NCBI RefSeq assembly: GCF_900188415.1
Contig: NZ_FZNV01000002.1
Span: 43,339-107,338 of the forward strand
Direction of reading: 5' to 3'
From: Maribacter sedimenticola
GTDB taxonomy: Bacteria > Bacteroidota > Bacteroidia > Flavobacteriales > Flavobacteriaceae
DNA length: 64,000 nt
Shown: positions 47,059 to 56,819 of the stretch, piece after piece
How positions within the stretch are numbered: the stretch's first letter is position 1
Layout: every line of letters starts with the position of its first letter
Translations under genes and position numbers: made by a program
The notes under the pieces: generated by a model
Databases searched by the model: none
What the model was told of the DNA's origin: nothing
Seen by the model: the letters and a program-made list of their open reading frames with translations, nothing else

Positions 47059-50000
47059 TGAACTTATCGACCTTAAGTATAAAAAGACCGGTTCTGACCA
47101 TTGTAATGAACCTTACCTTAATCCTATTCGGTATCATTGGTTATACATATTTAGGGGTGCGTGAGTTTCCTTCCATTGATCCGGCGCAAGTATCTGTGAG
47201 AACCAGTTATTCAGGTGCCAATGCAGATATAATTGAATCTCAGATCACTGAACCATTGGAAAAAGCGATCAATTCCATTGACGGTATACGTAATATAACC
47301 TCTTCTAGTGTACAAGGTTCAAGTTCTATTAGTATAGAATTTAACTTGGACAAAAATCTTGAAGATGCGGCCAATGATGTAAGGGACAAGGTGTCACAAG
47401 CGGTAAGGCGTTTGCCGGAAGATTTGGATGCCCCACCGGTAGTCTCCAAATCTGATGCCGATGCACAACGTATCCTTTCCATGACCGTGCAAAGCGATGG
47501 AAAGAATATATTGGAACTATCAGACTACGCAGAGAACGTTATTGCCCAGCGGATAGAAACGATACCTGGGGTAAGTAGCGTACAAATATGGGGACAGCGA
47601 AGATATGCAATGCGCCTTTGGATAGACCCATTGAAATTGGCTTCCTATGGACTTACAGTGGCAGATGTTAGGGCCGCATTGTTGGCACAGAACGTAGAAT
47701 TGCCATCTGGAAAATTAACCGGAGATAATACGGAGTTAACGGTAAAGACAATCGGGAACCTTAATACGGAAGAGCAGTTCAACGATATCATTATTCTGGC
47801 AGATGGGGAAAAATTGGTTCGTTTAAGTGACATTGGTAAGGCAAGTTTGGAAGGGGAGAACATGGAGACCAAGATGAGCGATTCTGGGCAGCCCATGGTC
47901 GCTACCGCGGTCATTCCACAACCAGGAACCAATTATTTGGAGATTGCGGATGCTTTTTATGAGGAATATGAAAAGCTAAAAAAAGATTTGCCGGAAGGTT
48001 TTAAATTGAACGTGGTAATTGATGATACGGTCTTTGTTAGAAGGGCTGTAACCGAGGTTGCGGAAACCTTATTGATTTCAATAGTATTGGTTATCCTGGT
48101 CATTTTCTTCTTCTTTAGAAACTGGTCCATGGCCCTAAGGCCCTTAATAGATATTCCCGTATCCTTGATAGCCACTTTCTTTATTATGTGGCTGTTTGGG
48201 TATAGTATTAATGTGCTTACACTTTTGGCCATTGTACTTGCCACGGGACTTGTAGTGGATGATGGTATTGTGGTAACGGAAAATATTTATAAAAAAGTAG
48301 AAGAGGGTATGAGCCCTATAGAGGCGGCCATAAAAGGGTCTAATGAAATATTCTTTGCGGTCATATCCATTTCAATAACATTGGCAGCAGTGTTTCTTCC
48401 GGTAATCTTTTTGGAAGGTTTTGTAGGCAGGCTTTTCCGTGAGTTTGGGGTGGTCTTAGGTGCCGCAGTATTGATTTCCGCATTTGTTTCTTTGTCACTG
48501 ACCCCTATGCTTAATGCCTACTTGATCAAACCCGGCAAACAGAAACAATCAAAATTCTATCATTTTACGGAGAAGTATTTTTTGAGAATGAACCGTTCCT
48601 ATGCAGAATCGCTTAGGGAATTTATGAAAAGAAAGTGGTTGAGTTTTCCAATTTTGGCAGGATGTTTAGGATTAATTGTGGTGTTCTACATACTACTTCC
48701 AAAAGAAACCGCACCTTATGATGACCGTAGTTTTGTGCGGCTGAACGTGCGCGCACCAGAAGGATCATCCTATGAATACATGGATCGTCTTATGACGAAT
48801 ATTACTGACTTGATCAATGATTCCATACCAGAAAAGAAAGTCAGCCTTGTACTTACTTCACCAGGTTTTGGATCATCTTCCGTAAATAGTGGTAGGGCCA
48901 ATGTTGCTTTGGTAGATCCTAGTGAACGGGAACGTTCCCAACATGAAATTGCGGAAGATTTGGGCAGATGGGCTAAGGCATATGTTGGTGGTAAGTCCAA
49001 CGTATCTGAACGGCCAACAATATCCGTAAATAGAAGAGGTGGCCCCCCGATCCAATACATTATTCAGGCACAGAACTTTAAGAAATTAGAAGAAAATATT
49101 CCTGCATTTATGGCAGAGGCAGAAAATGATGAGACGTTTTCTTTTGTAGACGTTAATCTAAAATTTGACAAACCGGAAATCTATGTGACCATAGACCGTG
49201 AGAAGGCTGAAAGTTTAGGGGTGTCCGTAATAGATGTTGCCCAAACCCTGCAACTATCTTTGAGCGGACAACGTTTTGGATATTTTCTAATGAACGGAAA
49301 GCAATATCAAGTAATTGGTCAATTTGATAAAGAGGACAGAAATGCACCGATGGATTTAACATCAATCTTTGTCAAAAATAAGGACGGTTTGTTGATTCAA
49401 TTAGATAACCTGGTTCAAACATCAGAACATAGTAGTCCACCACAACTATATCACAATAATAGGTACATGTCTGCTACCGTATCTGCAAATTTAGCACCCG
49501 GTAAAACCATCAACGACGGTATAGAGGCCATGGAGCGGATAAAGGATAAAGTATTGGATGAATCCTTTACTACAGATTTGGGTGGAGAATCAAGGGATTT
49601 TGTTGAAAGTAGTTCAAATACCCTATTTGCTTTTGGATTGGCATTACTGTTGATTTTCTTAATTCTTGCTGCACAATTTGAAAGTTTTATAGATCCCTTC
49701 ATCATTATCCTGACCGTACCTATGGCCGTTGCCGGAGCCATGTTTTCCTTGTGGTTATTTGGACAGTCATGGAATATTTTCAGTCAAATAGGCACCATAA
49801 TGTTAATTGGTCTGGTAACCAAGAACGGTATTCTTATTGTAGAATTTGCCAATCAATTACGGGAACAGGGATTAGGAAAAAGAGAATCAATTTTACAGGC
49901 ATCGGAATCAAGACTACGGCCTATTCTAATGACCAGTTTAACCATTGCCTTGGGAGCTTTGCCCATAGCGTTATCCTTGGGAGCGGCTTCTACCAGTAGA

Positions 50001-50138
50001 ATAGGCATGGGGGTAGTGATCATTGGTGGGACCATGTTCTCCTTATTGCTAACGTTATTTGTAATTCCTGCACTTTATATGTTGTGGTCACGTGAAAAAG
50101 TAGAAAGACCGGAGTTTAAAGTGCTTGAAACATATTAA
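47058..50138 (+). CDS. RND multidrug efflux permease (HAE1/AcrB family)
   Basis: This 1026-residue pump has the usual twelve membrane helices and two large periplasmic loops. TM4 contains the proton-relay pair in LATGLVVDDGIVVTENIY (two adjacent Asp), and the TM10 region has LIGLVTKNGILIVEFANQLRE with the relay Lys. The start IKRPVLTIVMNLTLILFGIIGY and the LGVREFPSIDPAQVSV segment are those of hydrophobe/amphiphile exporters, not metal pumps. Substrates are unknown. Confidence 0.94.
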   Translation: MNLSTLSIKRPVLTIVMNLTLILFGIIGYTYLGVREFPSIDPAQVSVRTSYSGANADIIESQITEPLEKAINSIDGIRNITSSSVQGSSSISIEFNLDKNLEDAANDVRDKVSQAVRRLPEDLDAPPVVSKSDADAQRILSMTVQSDGKNILELSDYAENVIAQRIETIPGVSSVQIWGQRRYAMRLWIDPLKLASYGLTVADVRAALLAQNVELPSGKLTGDNTELTVKTIGNLNTEEQFNDIIILADGEKLVRLSDIGKASLEGENMETKMSDSGQPMVATAVIPQPGTNYLEIADAFYEEYEKLKKDLPEGFKLNVVIDDTVFVRRAVTEVAETLLISIVLVILVIFFFFRNWSMALRPLIDIPVSLIATFFIMWLFGYSINVLTLLAIVLATGLVVDDGIVVTENIYKKVEEGMSPIEAAIKGSNEIFFAVISISITLAAVFLPVIFLEGFVGRLFREFGVVLGAAVLISAFVSLSLTPMLNAYLIKPGKQKQSKFYHFTEKYFLRMNRSYAESLREFMKRKWLSFPILAGCLGLIVVFYILLPKETAPYDDRSFVRLNVRAPEGSSYEYMDRLMTNITDLINDSIPEKKVSLVLTSPGFGSSSVNSGRANVALVDPSERERSQHEIAEDLGRWAKAYVGGKSNVSERPTISVNRRGGPPIQYIIQAQNFKKLEENIPAFMAEAENDETFSFVDVNLKFDKPEIYVTIDREKAESLGVSVIDVAQTLQLSLSGQRFGYFLMNGKQYQVIGQFDKEDRNAPMDLTSIFVKNKDGLLIQLDNLVQTSEHSSPPQLYHNNRYMSATVSANLAPGKTINDGIEAMERIKDKVLDESFTTDLGGESRDFVESSSNTLFAFGLALLLIFLILAAQFESFIDPFIIILTVPMAVAGAMFSLWLFGQSWNIFSQIGTIMLIGLVTKNGILIVEFANQLREQGLGKRESILQASESRLRPILMTSLTIALGALPIALSLGAASTSRIGMGVVIIGGTMFSLLLTLFVIPALYMLWSREKVERPEFKVLETY

Positions 50139-50139
50139 A

Positions 50140-51444
50140 ATGAATTATTACAGGATTATATTTTTTATTGTATTCTTAGTTGGATGCAATGTCCGGGGAC
50201 AAGAAGTGCTCTCCTTGCAGGAAGCGGTAAAAATAGCAATAGAGAATAATTACAGTATTATTACCGCCAGCAATAATCTCGCAATTGATTCCATAGGGGT
50301 AAGTCCGGGTTATGCAGGCATGCTTCCTACTTTGGAAGCCCGTATTACGGATAATAATAGTGTGCAGAATTTATCGCAAACCCGTTCAGATGGTTCCCAG
50401 GTAGAACAGGACAATGCAAAGAACAATAGTTTAAATTATGGTGTGGCCATGGATTGGACATTGTTTGACGGCCTACGCATGTTCGCCAATCTGGAACAAT
50501 TGAAACAAAATCAGAATTTGGGCGAGGTAGAACTAAAACAAGTTATTTTGACCAAAGTGGGCGAAGTAATGATCACTTATTATGATTTGGTACAGCAACA
50601 GCAACAGCTAACGGCCTTGGATAGTACCATACTAATATCCAAACAACGGGTTGAGCTGGCCCAAAATAGGTTTACCATTGGTAAGGCCTCAAAATTGGAA
50701 GTCCTGAACGCCCAGGTAGATTTAAATACGGACCAAACGCTAATGCAGCGGCAGAGGGAATTATATGCCAACACCAAAATCCAATTGAATGAACAACTGG
50801 CACGAGATTTAAAGACGGCATTTGTGGTCGCTACGGAAATTAATGTAGATGAAAGTCTTTTATTACCGGAGTTGGAAGCGGATGTCATCTCCAATAACCC
50901 ACAATTAAATGCAGAGCGTATTAACAAACGTATAAATGAATTGGAGTTAAAACAGGTACGTGCGGCCAGATATCCTACTGTTTTTGCAACAACAGGTTAT
51001 AATTTTGGCAGGTCAGAATCAAGTCTTGGGTTTACTACGAGTGCCAATTCCAGAGGTTTTAATTATGGTTTTGGGGCCACTTTAAATCTTTTTGATGGCT
51101 TTAATCAAAACAGAAATGAAAAAATAGGACGTTTAGAGTTGGAGAATGCTGAAATTGCCATTGCCCAACAGCAACAAGAGTTATTATCTATTCTTAGTAT
51201 TACTTATCAAACCTATCTGACCAATATCAGTTTAATTGAATTGGAAGAAAGTAATGAGGCCATAGCAAAGGAGAATTTAGACATAACCGTAGAGAAATAT
51301 CGCATAGGCATAATACCAACGTTAGAGTTTAGAACTGCGCAATTAAACTATATTAATGCCAAGGTGAGGTTTAGCAATGCCAAGTTTCAGGCTAAGCTAT
51401 CGGAAATTATTTTAAGGCAGTTGTCCGGAGATTTGGCCATATAA
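50140..51444 (+). CDS. TolC-family outer-membrane efflux protein
   Basis: Starting from ATG 50140, two bases after the pump stop, the protein has 434 residues; an upstream TTG at 50125 would overlap the pump gene and is less likely. The signal ends IVFLVGCNVRGQE, possibly a lipobox (LVGC). Two long coiled-coil repeats follow, with LSLQEAVKIAIENNY at the start of the first and a second half (ERINKRINELELKQVRAARYP) typical of TolC. It is the third gene of the efflux operon. Confidence 0.92.
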   Translation: MNYYRIIFFIVFLVGCNVRGQEVLSLQEAVKIAIENNYSIITASNNLAIDSIGVSPGYAGMLPTLEARITDNNSVQNLSQTRSDGSQVEQDNAKNNSLNYGVAMDWTLFDGLRMFANLEQLKQNQNLGEVELKQVILTKVGEVMITYYDLVQQQQQLTALDSTILISKQRVELAQNRFTIGKASKLEVLNAQVDLNTDQTLMQRQRELYANTKIQLNEQLARDLKTAFVVATEINVDESLLLPELEADVISNNPQLNAERINKRINELELKQVRAARYPTVFATTGYNFGRSESSLGFTTSANSRGFNYGFGATLNLFDGFNQNRNEKIGRLELENAEIAIAQQQQELLSILSITYQTYLTNISLIELEESNEAIAKENLDITVEKYRIGIIPTLEFRTAQLNYINAKVRFSNAKFQAKLSEIILRQLSGDLAI

Positions 51445-51459
51445 TCAGTTGTCCATTAT

Positions 51460-52395
51460 TTAGGAATTTTCCAAAATCCAGCTGTTCAGCTCATCTACAT
51501 CGTTCTTTTTACAAAGTTGTGAACCTTCTGTCATGGTTGCCGCCGTACCACAGGCTACTCCGTAAATACCCATTTCCTTGATTGATTTATTTTTAGAAAG
51601 GGCCAACACCATACCCGCTACCATACTATCACCGGCGCCAATGGTGCTTTTTTGTAAGACAACGGGCGATTTTATATGAAAGGCCATATCATTGGCAACG
51701 ACCATGGCTCCTTTTGGACCCATTGAGATTACCAGCACTTTACATGTATTATTTTTGAGGAAATGCTTGGCAACGGCTTCAAGTTCCGTATAGGTAATTG
51801 CTTCAATGCCGCATAGCGTAGCCAACTCGCCCAAATTTGGTTTCAAGAGGTAAACCCCTTCTTTTGCACCTTTTATCAATGCTTCCCCAGAGGTATCCAA
51901 AATATATTTGGCCTTATTCTTTGTTGTTATTTTAGCAACTTGGGCAAAAAAGTCTAAGGGCATACCAGGGCTAAGACTTCCACTTGCTACCAAGAAATCA
52001 TCTTCTTCAAGAACGGTATCCAGTTGTTTTAATGTTCTTTGCCATTCCGTTTTTTGAACTACGGGTCCGGGCATTCCAAATCGGTATTGGGCATTGTTCT
52101 TGGTATCGGTTACGGCAAGGTTTTCACGTACCCAACCAGATATAGGGATTATCTGTTGGTCAATTTGTAAATCTGTCAATTGTTCCTGAAGATGAATCCC
52201 AGTAGGTCCGCCGGATAAATACATACATAAGGAAGTGCCCCCAAGTTCCTGTATTACGCGAGACACATTGATTCCGCCCCCTCCGGGTTCATATACCGGC
52301 GTGCCGCATCTTAATTTATTATCGGGCACTATACCATTGACCGTGGTGCTTTTATCGACCGCAGGGTTTACGGTAAGAGTAATAATTCTGTTCAT
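51460..52395 (-). CDS. pfkB: 6-phosphofructokinase of the PfkB type (1-phosphofructokinase family hexose kinase)
   Basis: Starting from the Met of NRIITLTVNPAVDKST (52395), the protein has 311 residues, as in E. coli PfkB; the frame is open 27 codons further up but without family similarity. Motifs: RCGTPVYEPGGGGINVSRVI, LDTSGEAL, LKPNLGELATL, and the anion hole STIGAGDSMVAGMVLAL with the catalytic Asp. It phosphorylates fructose-6-phosphate or a related sugar phosphate. It is convergent with the efflux operon with no clear terminator between them. Confidence 0.9.
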   Translation of the reverse strand: MNRIITLTVNPAVDKSTTVNGIVPDNKLRCGTPVYEPGGGGINVSRVIQELGGTSLCMYLSGGPTGIHLQEQLTDLQIDQQIIPISGWVRENLAVTDTKNNAQYRFGMPGPVVQKTEWQRTLKQLDTVLEEDDFLVASGSLSPGMPLDFFAQVAKITTKNKAKYILDTSGEALIKGAKEGVYLLKPNLGELATLCGIEAITYTELEAVAKHFLKNNTCKVLVISMGPKGAMVVANDMAFHIKSPVVLQKSTIGAGDSMVAGMVLALSKNKSIKEMGIYGVACGTAATMTEGSQLCKKNDVDELNSWILENS

Positions 52396-52509
52396 GGTGG
52401 TAATGTTCAAAACATAGTTCAAATATAGCCGTAGGAATATGTTGGTGCTATGACCATTGTCATTGGTATAGATCAAGGTCTAGAATATCTTGGTATAAAA
52501 TTGGTAGAT

Positions 52510-53595
52510 ATGAAAGGTGTCATGCGTTTAGGAAAGGTATCCGGAATAAAGATTGAAGTTCACTGGACCTTTATACTTTTACTTTTATGGGTAGCGTTTT
52601 TGGAGTTTCAGAAAGGCAGTGGTCTAAACAGAATATTGCTCAATGAAGCCCTTATTGTGGTATTGTTCTTCTGTGTCGTTTTACATGAATTGGGGCATGC
52701 CCTGACCGCTAAAAAATTTGGGGTACAGACCAAGAACATACTTTTATTGCCAATAGGCGGTGTTGCAACATTGGAAAAAATGCCTGAAAAACCTGTGCAG
52801 GAGTTATGGATTGCATTGGCAGGTCCTGCGGTGAATATCATTATTGCCATTTTACTTCTCTTGGTAGTCCCGGTACGTAGCTACTTTAATTTTGATGCTA
52901 TTGTTATGGAGGAATTGCTTTATGAACCAACCTTACAGAATTTTTTATTCTACCTATTTATTGCCAATGTAATGTTGGTCGTCTTTAATCTAATACCAGC
53001 CTTTCCTATGGATGGTGGCCGCGTATTGCGTGCATTGCTATCCTTTAAACTTGGGCGTGTAAAGGCTACTGAAATCGCTGCAAGTCTTGGTCAAGGGTTA
53101 GCTGTGGTATTTTTTGTACTCGGCTTATTTTTTAATCCTTTCTTAATATTGATAGCACTGTTTATCTTTCTTGCGGCCTATGGTGAAAACCAAATGGTAA
53201 AACAGGGAGATTTGCTCAAAGGATATATGGTCAAGGATGCTACCATGACCAATATAACACAATTGAATACCCAAAATAAAGTAAAGGAAGTCATTGCAAT
53301 CCTTTTGGGGGGAACAGAGAAAGATTTTGTGGTAGTTGACAATGGGAAAATTGTAGGTGTATTGACACAAAAAAATATAATAGAACACGCCAAAGCACCC
53401 GAAACTTTGGTGGGCAGCATCATGCAAACCAAATTTACTACCGTTAATTCATCTGACGGGTTAATGAAAGTATTGCAAGGGTTGGGAAGGGAAGGAAATG
53501 GTTTTTTTCCAGTACTTGAACAGGGGAAACTAATTGGAGTAATTGATACGACCAATATTAGCGAATTTATATTGTTGAGAACTGCAGCTACTTAA
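52510..53595 (+). CDS. Site-2-protease-family metalloprotease (M50) with CBS domains
   Basis: From the Met at 52510 (MKGVMRLGKVSGIKIEVHW) the protein has 361 residues; the frame is open from 52450, but the first 20 codons look non-coding and overlap the pfkB upstream region. The zinc motif HELGH lies in VVLHELGHALTAKKFGV, with the third ligand in NLIPAFPMDGGRVLRALL. About five membrane helices are followed by two CBS domains (about 245-360), which suggests control by adenine nucleotides. Such proteases cleave transmembrane substrates; the target is unknown. Confidence 0.87.
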   Translation: MKGVMRLGKVSGIKIEVHWTFILLLLWVAFLEFQKGSGLNRILLNEALIVVLFFCVVLHELGHALTAKKFGVQTKNILLLPIGGVATLEKMPEKPVQELWIALAGPAVNIIIAILLLLVVPVRSYFNFDAIVMEELLYEPTLQNFLFYLFIANVMLVVFNLIPAFPMDGGRVLRALLSFKLGRVKATEIAASLGQGLAVVFFVLGLFFNPFLILIALFIFLAAYGENQMVKQGDLLKGYMVKDATMTNITQLNTQNKVKEVIAILLGGTEKDFVVVDNGKIVGVLTQKNIIEHAKAPETLVGSIMQTKFTTVNSSDGLMKVLQGLGREGNGFFPVLEQGKLIGVIDTTNISEFILLRTAAT

Positions 53596-53664
53596 AATGA
53601 CACATTGTTCTTAACCTGGTTTATAAATGGGCTGTATGATGGAAGCGCAAGGAAAACGGGATAA

Positions 53665-54453
53665 TTAATCCCTTACGCTTGAAGTCATAGTAAGTATAAA
53701 GGAAGGATTTGAACGTATTTCCTCCATTGCGGATTCATAGCCCAATTGAAATATGGTGTCAATGTTCTTTACGGCGAACATGTTGTAATTTTCCAGCCCT
53801 TTGGGTTGAATCAACAAGTTGCAATCCTCAAACTTTGACAGAGATTCATTGGCAAGGATGATATGATAGGCACGTTCCAAAATGTGGTAGGAATGTTTTA
53901 GATGTTCCATACGTACCTTTTTAAATGGATTAACGTATACACCTACAATTTGATCGCAAAAATGGCTAATAAGTTCTACGGGAAACGTATTTAAGGTACC
54001 ACCGTCAATATAATATCCATCTTCAATCTGTACCGGGGCAAAAAAACCGGGTACTGCTGCAGAAGCCAATACTGGTCTAATAAGTTCACCTTGATGAAAA
54101 ACTTTCAGGCTTCCATCCAATAAATTGGTAGCGGTGATGTATAATGGAATTTTAAGGGAGGTAAAATTATCATGAGGTAAATAGGTGCGTAAGAGATCAT
54201 AGTATTTAGAAGCATCCACAAATCCTGGTTTGTTTCTTGCATATTTCTTTACTGAAAACAGGTCTACGGTTTTAAAAAGTTCAAGCATATGCTGCCAACT
54301 GCAACCGTTGGCGTATAGTGCTCCTACAACGGCACCTGCACTTGTACCGGCAATGTACGAAGGGAAAATATTATGCTCCTCTAATGCTTTTATGGCCCCA
54401 ATATGCGCTACACCACGCATACCCCCACCAGAGAGTACAAGTCCAATTTTCAT
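53665..54453 (-). CDS. Patatin-like phospholipase
   Basis: This 262-residue protein has the patatin oxyanion loop LVLSGGGMRGVAH, the nucleophile Ser38 in AGTSAGAVVGAL, and the catalytic Asp in YYIDGGTLNTF. Both members of the Ser-Asp dyad are present. It has no signal peptide, so it is probably cytoplasmic (RssA-like). It is followed upstream by three small envelope-related genes on the same strand. Confidence 0.9.
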   Translation of the reverse strand: MKIGLVLSGGGMRGVAHIGAIKALEEHNIFPSYIAGTSAGAVVGALYANGCSWQHMLELFKTVDLFSVKKYARNKPGFVDASKYYDLLRTYLPHDNFTSLKIPLYITATNLLDGSLKVFHQGELIRPVLASAAVPGFFAPVQIEDGYYIDGGTLNTFPVELISHFCDQIVGVYVNPFKKVRMEHLKHSYHILERAYHIILANESLSKFEDCNLLIQPKGLENYNMFAVKNIDTIFQLGYESAMEEIRSNPSFILTMTSSVRD

Positions 54454-54492
54454 ACTAGATGTTTTAATATTATTGTGATGGTCATGTAGTTG

Positions 54493-54747
54493 TTAGGATT
54501 TTTTTGAAGTTCTTTTATGTTGAATAAACCGTAACAATCTATTGGAAAAGAAAGTAATGATAGCACTTTTAACCGTAGAGGTGTTTAGCATTTGTGCGCC
54601 TATACCGGTACGAAACGTCTGTGGAACCAAATCTACTTTAGCATGATGCGCCAATAGTTTTAAATTTTCCTTGTTGATTTCCCGTTGAAGCTCCAAAACT
54701 TTAAGTCGATTATCAATTTCTTTGAAGGATGTATATGCTTTTGTCAT
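54493..54747 (-). CDS. Small hypothetical protein (84 aa, DUF6327-like)
   Basis: This basic, helical 84-residue protein (YTSFKEIDNRLKVLELQREINKENLKLLAHH, then a C-terminal ITFFSNRLLRFIQHKRTS) lies behind the holin-like and YtxH genes in what looks like one operon. I recall this trio from other Flavobacteriia, where the last protein is labelled DUF6327; that label is from memory. Function is unknown. Confidence 0.7.
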   Translation of the reverse strand: MTKAYTSFKEIDNRLKVLELQREINKENLKLLAHHAKVDLVPQTFRTGIGAQMLNTSTVKSAIITFFSNRLLRFIQHKRTSKKS

Positions 54748-54748
54748 A

Positions 54749-55093
54749 TCACGAAAAATAATAGGTGGATAATTTTTTGAGTACAGGTTTGTTCAATTTT
54801 TCCCTGAATAGATAGCATACAAATGCCAGTAGGATATAAAAACCGGAAATGACCACAAACCCACTAAAATAACTGTCCATTAATTCAGAAAGCCAAAGGC
54901 ATGCTGCAAAGGATAGGAACAATAATGCCAAGAGAGCACTAATGCCAATTAGTACCAATTGTAATAGACCTGTTGCATTTTTGGATAGGACCTTGAATAT
55001 TTTAAGTCTATAATATTCCTCGCTATGTTCTATGTATGACCCCATTTCGGTCTGTAACCCAATGAGGTCATTTTTTAGTTCTTCAAAAGCCAT
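54749..55093 (-). CDS. Phage-holin-family-like membrane protein (114 aa)
   Basis: Two membrane helices (about 40-66 and 72-92) sit between a charged helical N-terminus and a basic C-terminus. It resembles proteins annotated as phage holin family/ActMST in Bacteroidota. These are chromosomal and not evidence of a prophage. It lies one base from the 84-aa gene and 5 nt behind the YtxH gene. Confidence 0.75.
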   Translation of the reverse strand: MAFEELKNDLIGLQTEMGSYIEHSEEYYRLKIFKVLSKNATGLLQLVLIGISALLALLFLSFAACLWLSELMDSYFSGFVVISGFYILLAFVCYLFREKLNKPVLKKLSTYYFS

Positions 55094-55098
55094 ACGTA

Positions 55099-55428
55099 CT
55101 ATTTTTGTAGTTGGGAATTTTTAGCTTTAAGGTCTTCTAGTTTTCTCTCCAATTTATCAATGATGTCATCTGCCTTGTAACTCATGGTGGCAATGGCCTC
55201 ATCCAATTTTCTGTCGAATACGTCCTTCTTTTCGTTTGCCGTTTTGGTTAGTTCGTCTTTGGCATGGGATAAACGTTCTGCTAAATCATGTCCGGTATCC
55301 TCTACTTTTCTTTTTATTTTATGGCGGGTTTCAACGCCCTTGTCCGGAGCATAAAGTATACCGATTCCTGCTCCAATTGCTGCGCCAGTTAATAGGGCCA
55401 ATAATACATTTCCGTTGTCGTTCTGCAT
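55099..55428 (-). CDS. YtxH domain-containing protein
   Basis: This 109-residue protein has a Gly-rich membrane segment (LALLTGAAIGAGIGILYAP) followed by DKGVETRHKIKRK and a long amphipathic coiled coil. That is the YtxH layout, linked to general stress in Firmicutes. It is the first gene of the small three-gene unit. An 8-bp inverted repeat (ATTTAGGT / ACCTAAAT, 55438-55470) lies just upstream and may be regulatory. Confidence 0.85.
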   Translation of the reverse strand: MQNDNGNVLLALLTGAAIGAGIGILYAPDKGVETRHKIKRKVEDTGHDLAERLSHAKDELTKTANEKKDVFDRKLDEAIATMSYKADDIIDKLERKLEDLKAKNSQLQK

Positions 55429-55624
55429 GATGTTTAAATTTAGGTGTTATAGAATTTACTCAACCTAAATGTACATCCATTAAAATGCGGTTGATATGAC
55501 ATGCATCATATTCTACAAGTTATTATAGCACTATATTATTGTATATAACCACAATGCACTATTCCGCTGCATGAAGGGATTGATATAGTCTTGTGGTTTA
55601 AAGAGCAGTAGCTGTATGCTGTAA

Positions 55625-56809
55625 TTAAGTAAGTAACTGATACACTTGTTGCGCAATTTCCAATTCTTCATTGGTTGGAACCACCAGAATCTTAACCTTG
55701 GAATCAATGGTGTTTACTTCACGGATAGTAGCCGCTCTTAAGTCATTTTTTGCATCGTCCAAAACTATATTGAAATGGCTCATATCTTGGCAGACAAGCT
55801 TACGCATTAAGCTGGAATTTTCCCCAATACCGGCAGTAAAGATTATGGCATCTAATCCGTTCATGGCGGCAGTATAGGCGCCTATATATTTTTTTATGCG
55901 GTAGGCGTTCATCTCTAGGGCCAGCATACATTTTTGGTTGCCATTACTTGCCTGGCTTTCAATATCCCGCAAATCATTATAACCGGTAAGGCCTAGCATA
56001 CCGCTTTTTTTGTTCAGAAGTTCATTTATTTCGGATAGGCTATAGCCCAGGTTGTCAACCATATAGAAGATTATGGAGTGGTCAATATCTCCACTACGTG
56101 TTCCCATAATTAATCCGTTAGACGGTGCAAAACCCATACTGTGGTCTATACTTTTACCATTTTTAATGGCCGTAATACTACACCCATTCCCTAAGTGAAT
56201 TGCAATTAAATTGGTCTTTTGATTGTTTAAATAAGCATTTGCTTTTTCAGATACATATTTGTGACTGGTACCATGAAATCCGTACGCCTGTACGCCTTTT
56301 TCGTCATATAAGGGTAGGGGAATGGCATATTGTTTGGCCTTTACGGGAATAGTACCATGAAAAGCGGTGTCAAAGACGGCAACTTGTTGAGCGTTCTTAA
56401 AGATCGCTTCCGCCATTTCTATGCCTACTAAATTGGCAGGATTATGAAGTGGCGCCAAAGGAGATAGTTTTTTTATACTCTTTTTTACATCATCATTTAT
56501 TAAGGTGGTTTTTGTGTAAGTGCTTCCCCCATGTACCACCCGGTGGCCTATGGCATCAATGTTGTCCGTACTTTTAATAACTCCTTTTTCAGAATCTAAA
56601 AGTAATTCCGTTATTCTTTCCAGACCCTCCCTGTGGTTGTTTATCGTGCAGGTCCTTTCTATCTTATGATCTTTTGATGTAAAGGAAGAAATGGCATCGA
56701 TACTGCCAATACGCTCAATTATACCTGCGCAAATAATTTGTGCGGAAGGCATGTTCAAAAGTTGATATTTGATGGAAGAACTACCGGAATTTATAATTAA
56801 GATATTCAT
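55625..56809 (-). CDS. ackA: Acetate kinase
   Basis: This 394-residue ASKHA-fold kinase interconverts acetyl phosphate and acetate with ATP. Motifs: NSGSSSIKYQLL at the start, GHRVVHGG, AVFDTAFHGTIP, IAIHLGNGCSI with SMGFAPSNGLIMGTRSGDID, and IIFTAGIGENS. It lies 10 nt behind pta in one operon. Confidence 0.96.
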   Translation of the reverse strand: MNILIINSGSSSIKYQLLNMPSAQIICAGIIERIGSIDAISSFTSKDHKIERTCTINNHREGLERITELLLDSEKGVIKSTDNIDAIGHRVVHGGSTYTKTTLINDDVKKSIKKLSPLAPLHNPANLVGIEMAEAIFKNAQQVAVFDTAFHGTIPVKAKQYAIPLPLYDEKGVQAYGFHGTSHKYVSEKANAYLNNQKTNLIAIHLGNGCSITAIKNGKSIDHSMGFAPSNGLIMGTRSGDIDHSIIFYMVDNLGYSLSEINELLNKKSGMLGLTGYNDLRDIESQASNGNQKCMLALEMNAYRIKKYIGAYTAAMNGLDAIIFTAGIGENSSLMRKLVCQDMSHFNIVLDDAKNDLRAATIREVNTIDSKVKILVVPTNEELEIAQQVYQLLT

Positions 56810-56819
56810 GAAAATTGGG

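Noticed and set aside
53643-53679. Possible terminator between the site-2 protease and patatin genes (GGGAT / ATCCC hairpin)
   Set aside because: The stem is only 5 bp, there is no T-run, and its flank overlaps the patatin stop region.
54749-55093. Holin-like gene as sign of a prophage
   Set aside because: No other phage genes are nearby. The gene sits in a small YtxH-type operon that is ordinary in Flavobacteriia.
55438-55470. 8-bp inverted repeat ahead of the YtxH gene as a defined operator
   Set aside because: The loop is 17 nt and the repeat is AT-rich. It is only noted in the gene entry, since chance is not excluded.
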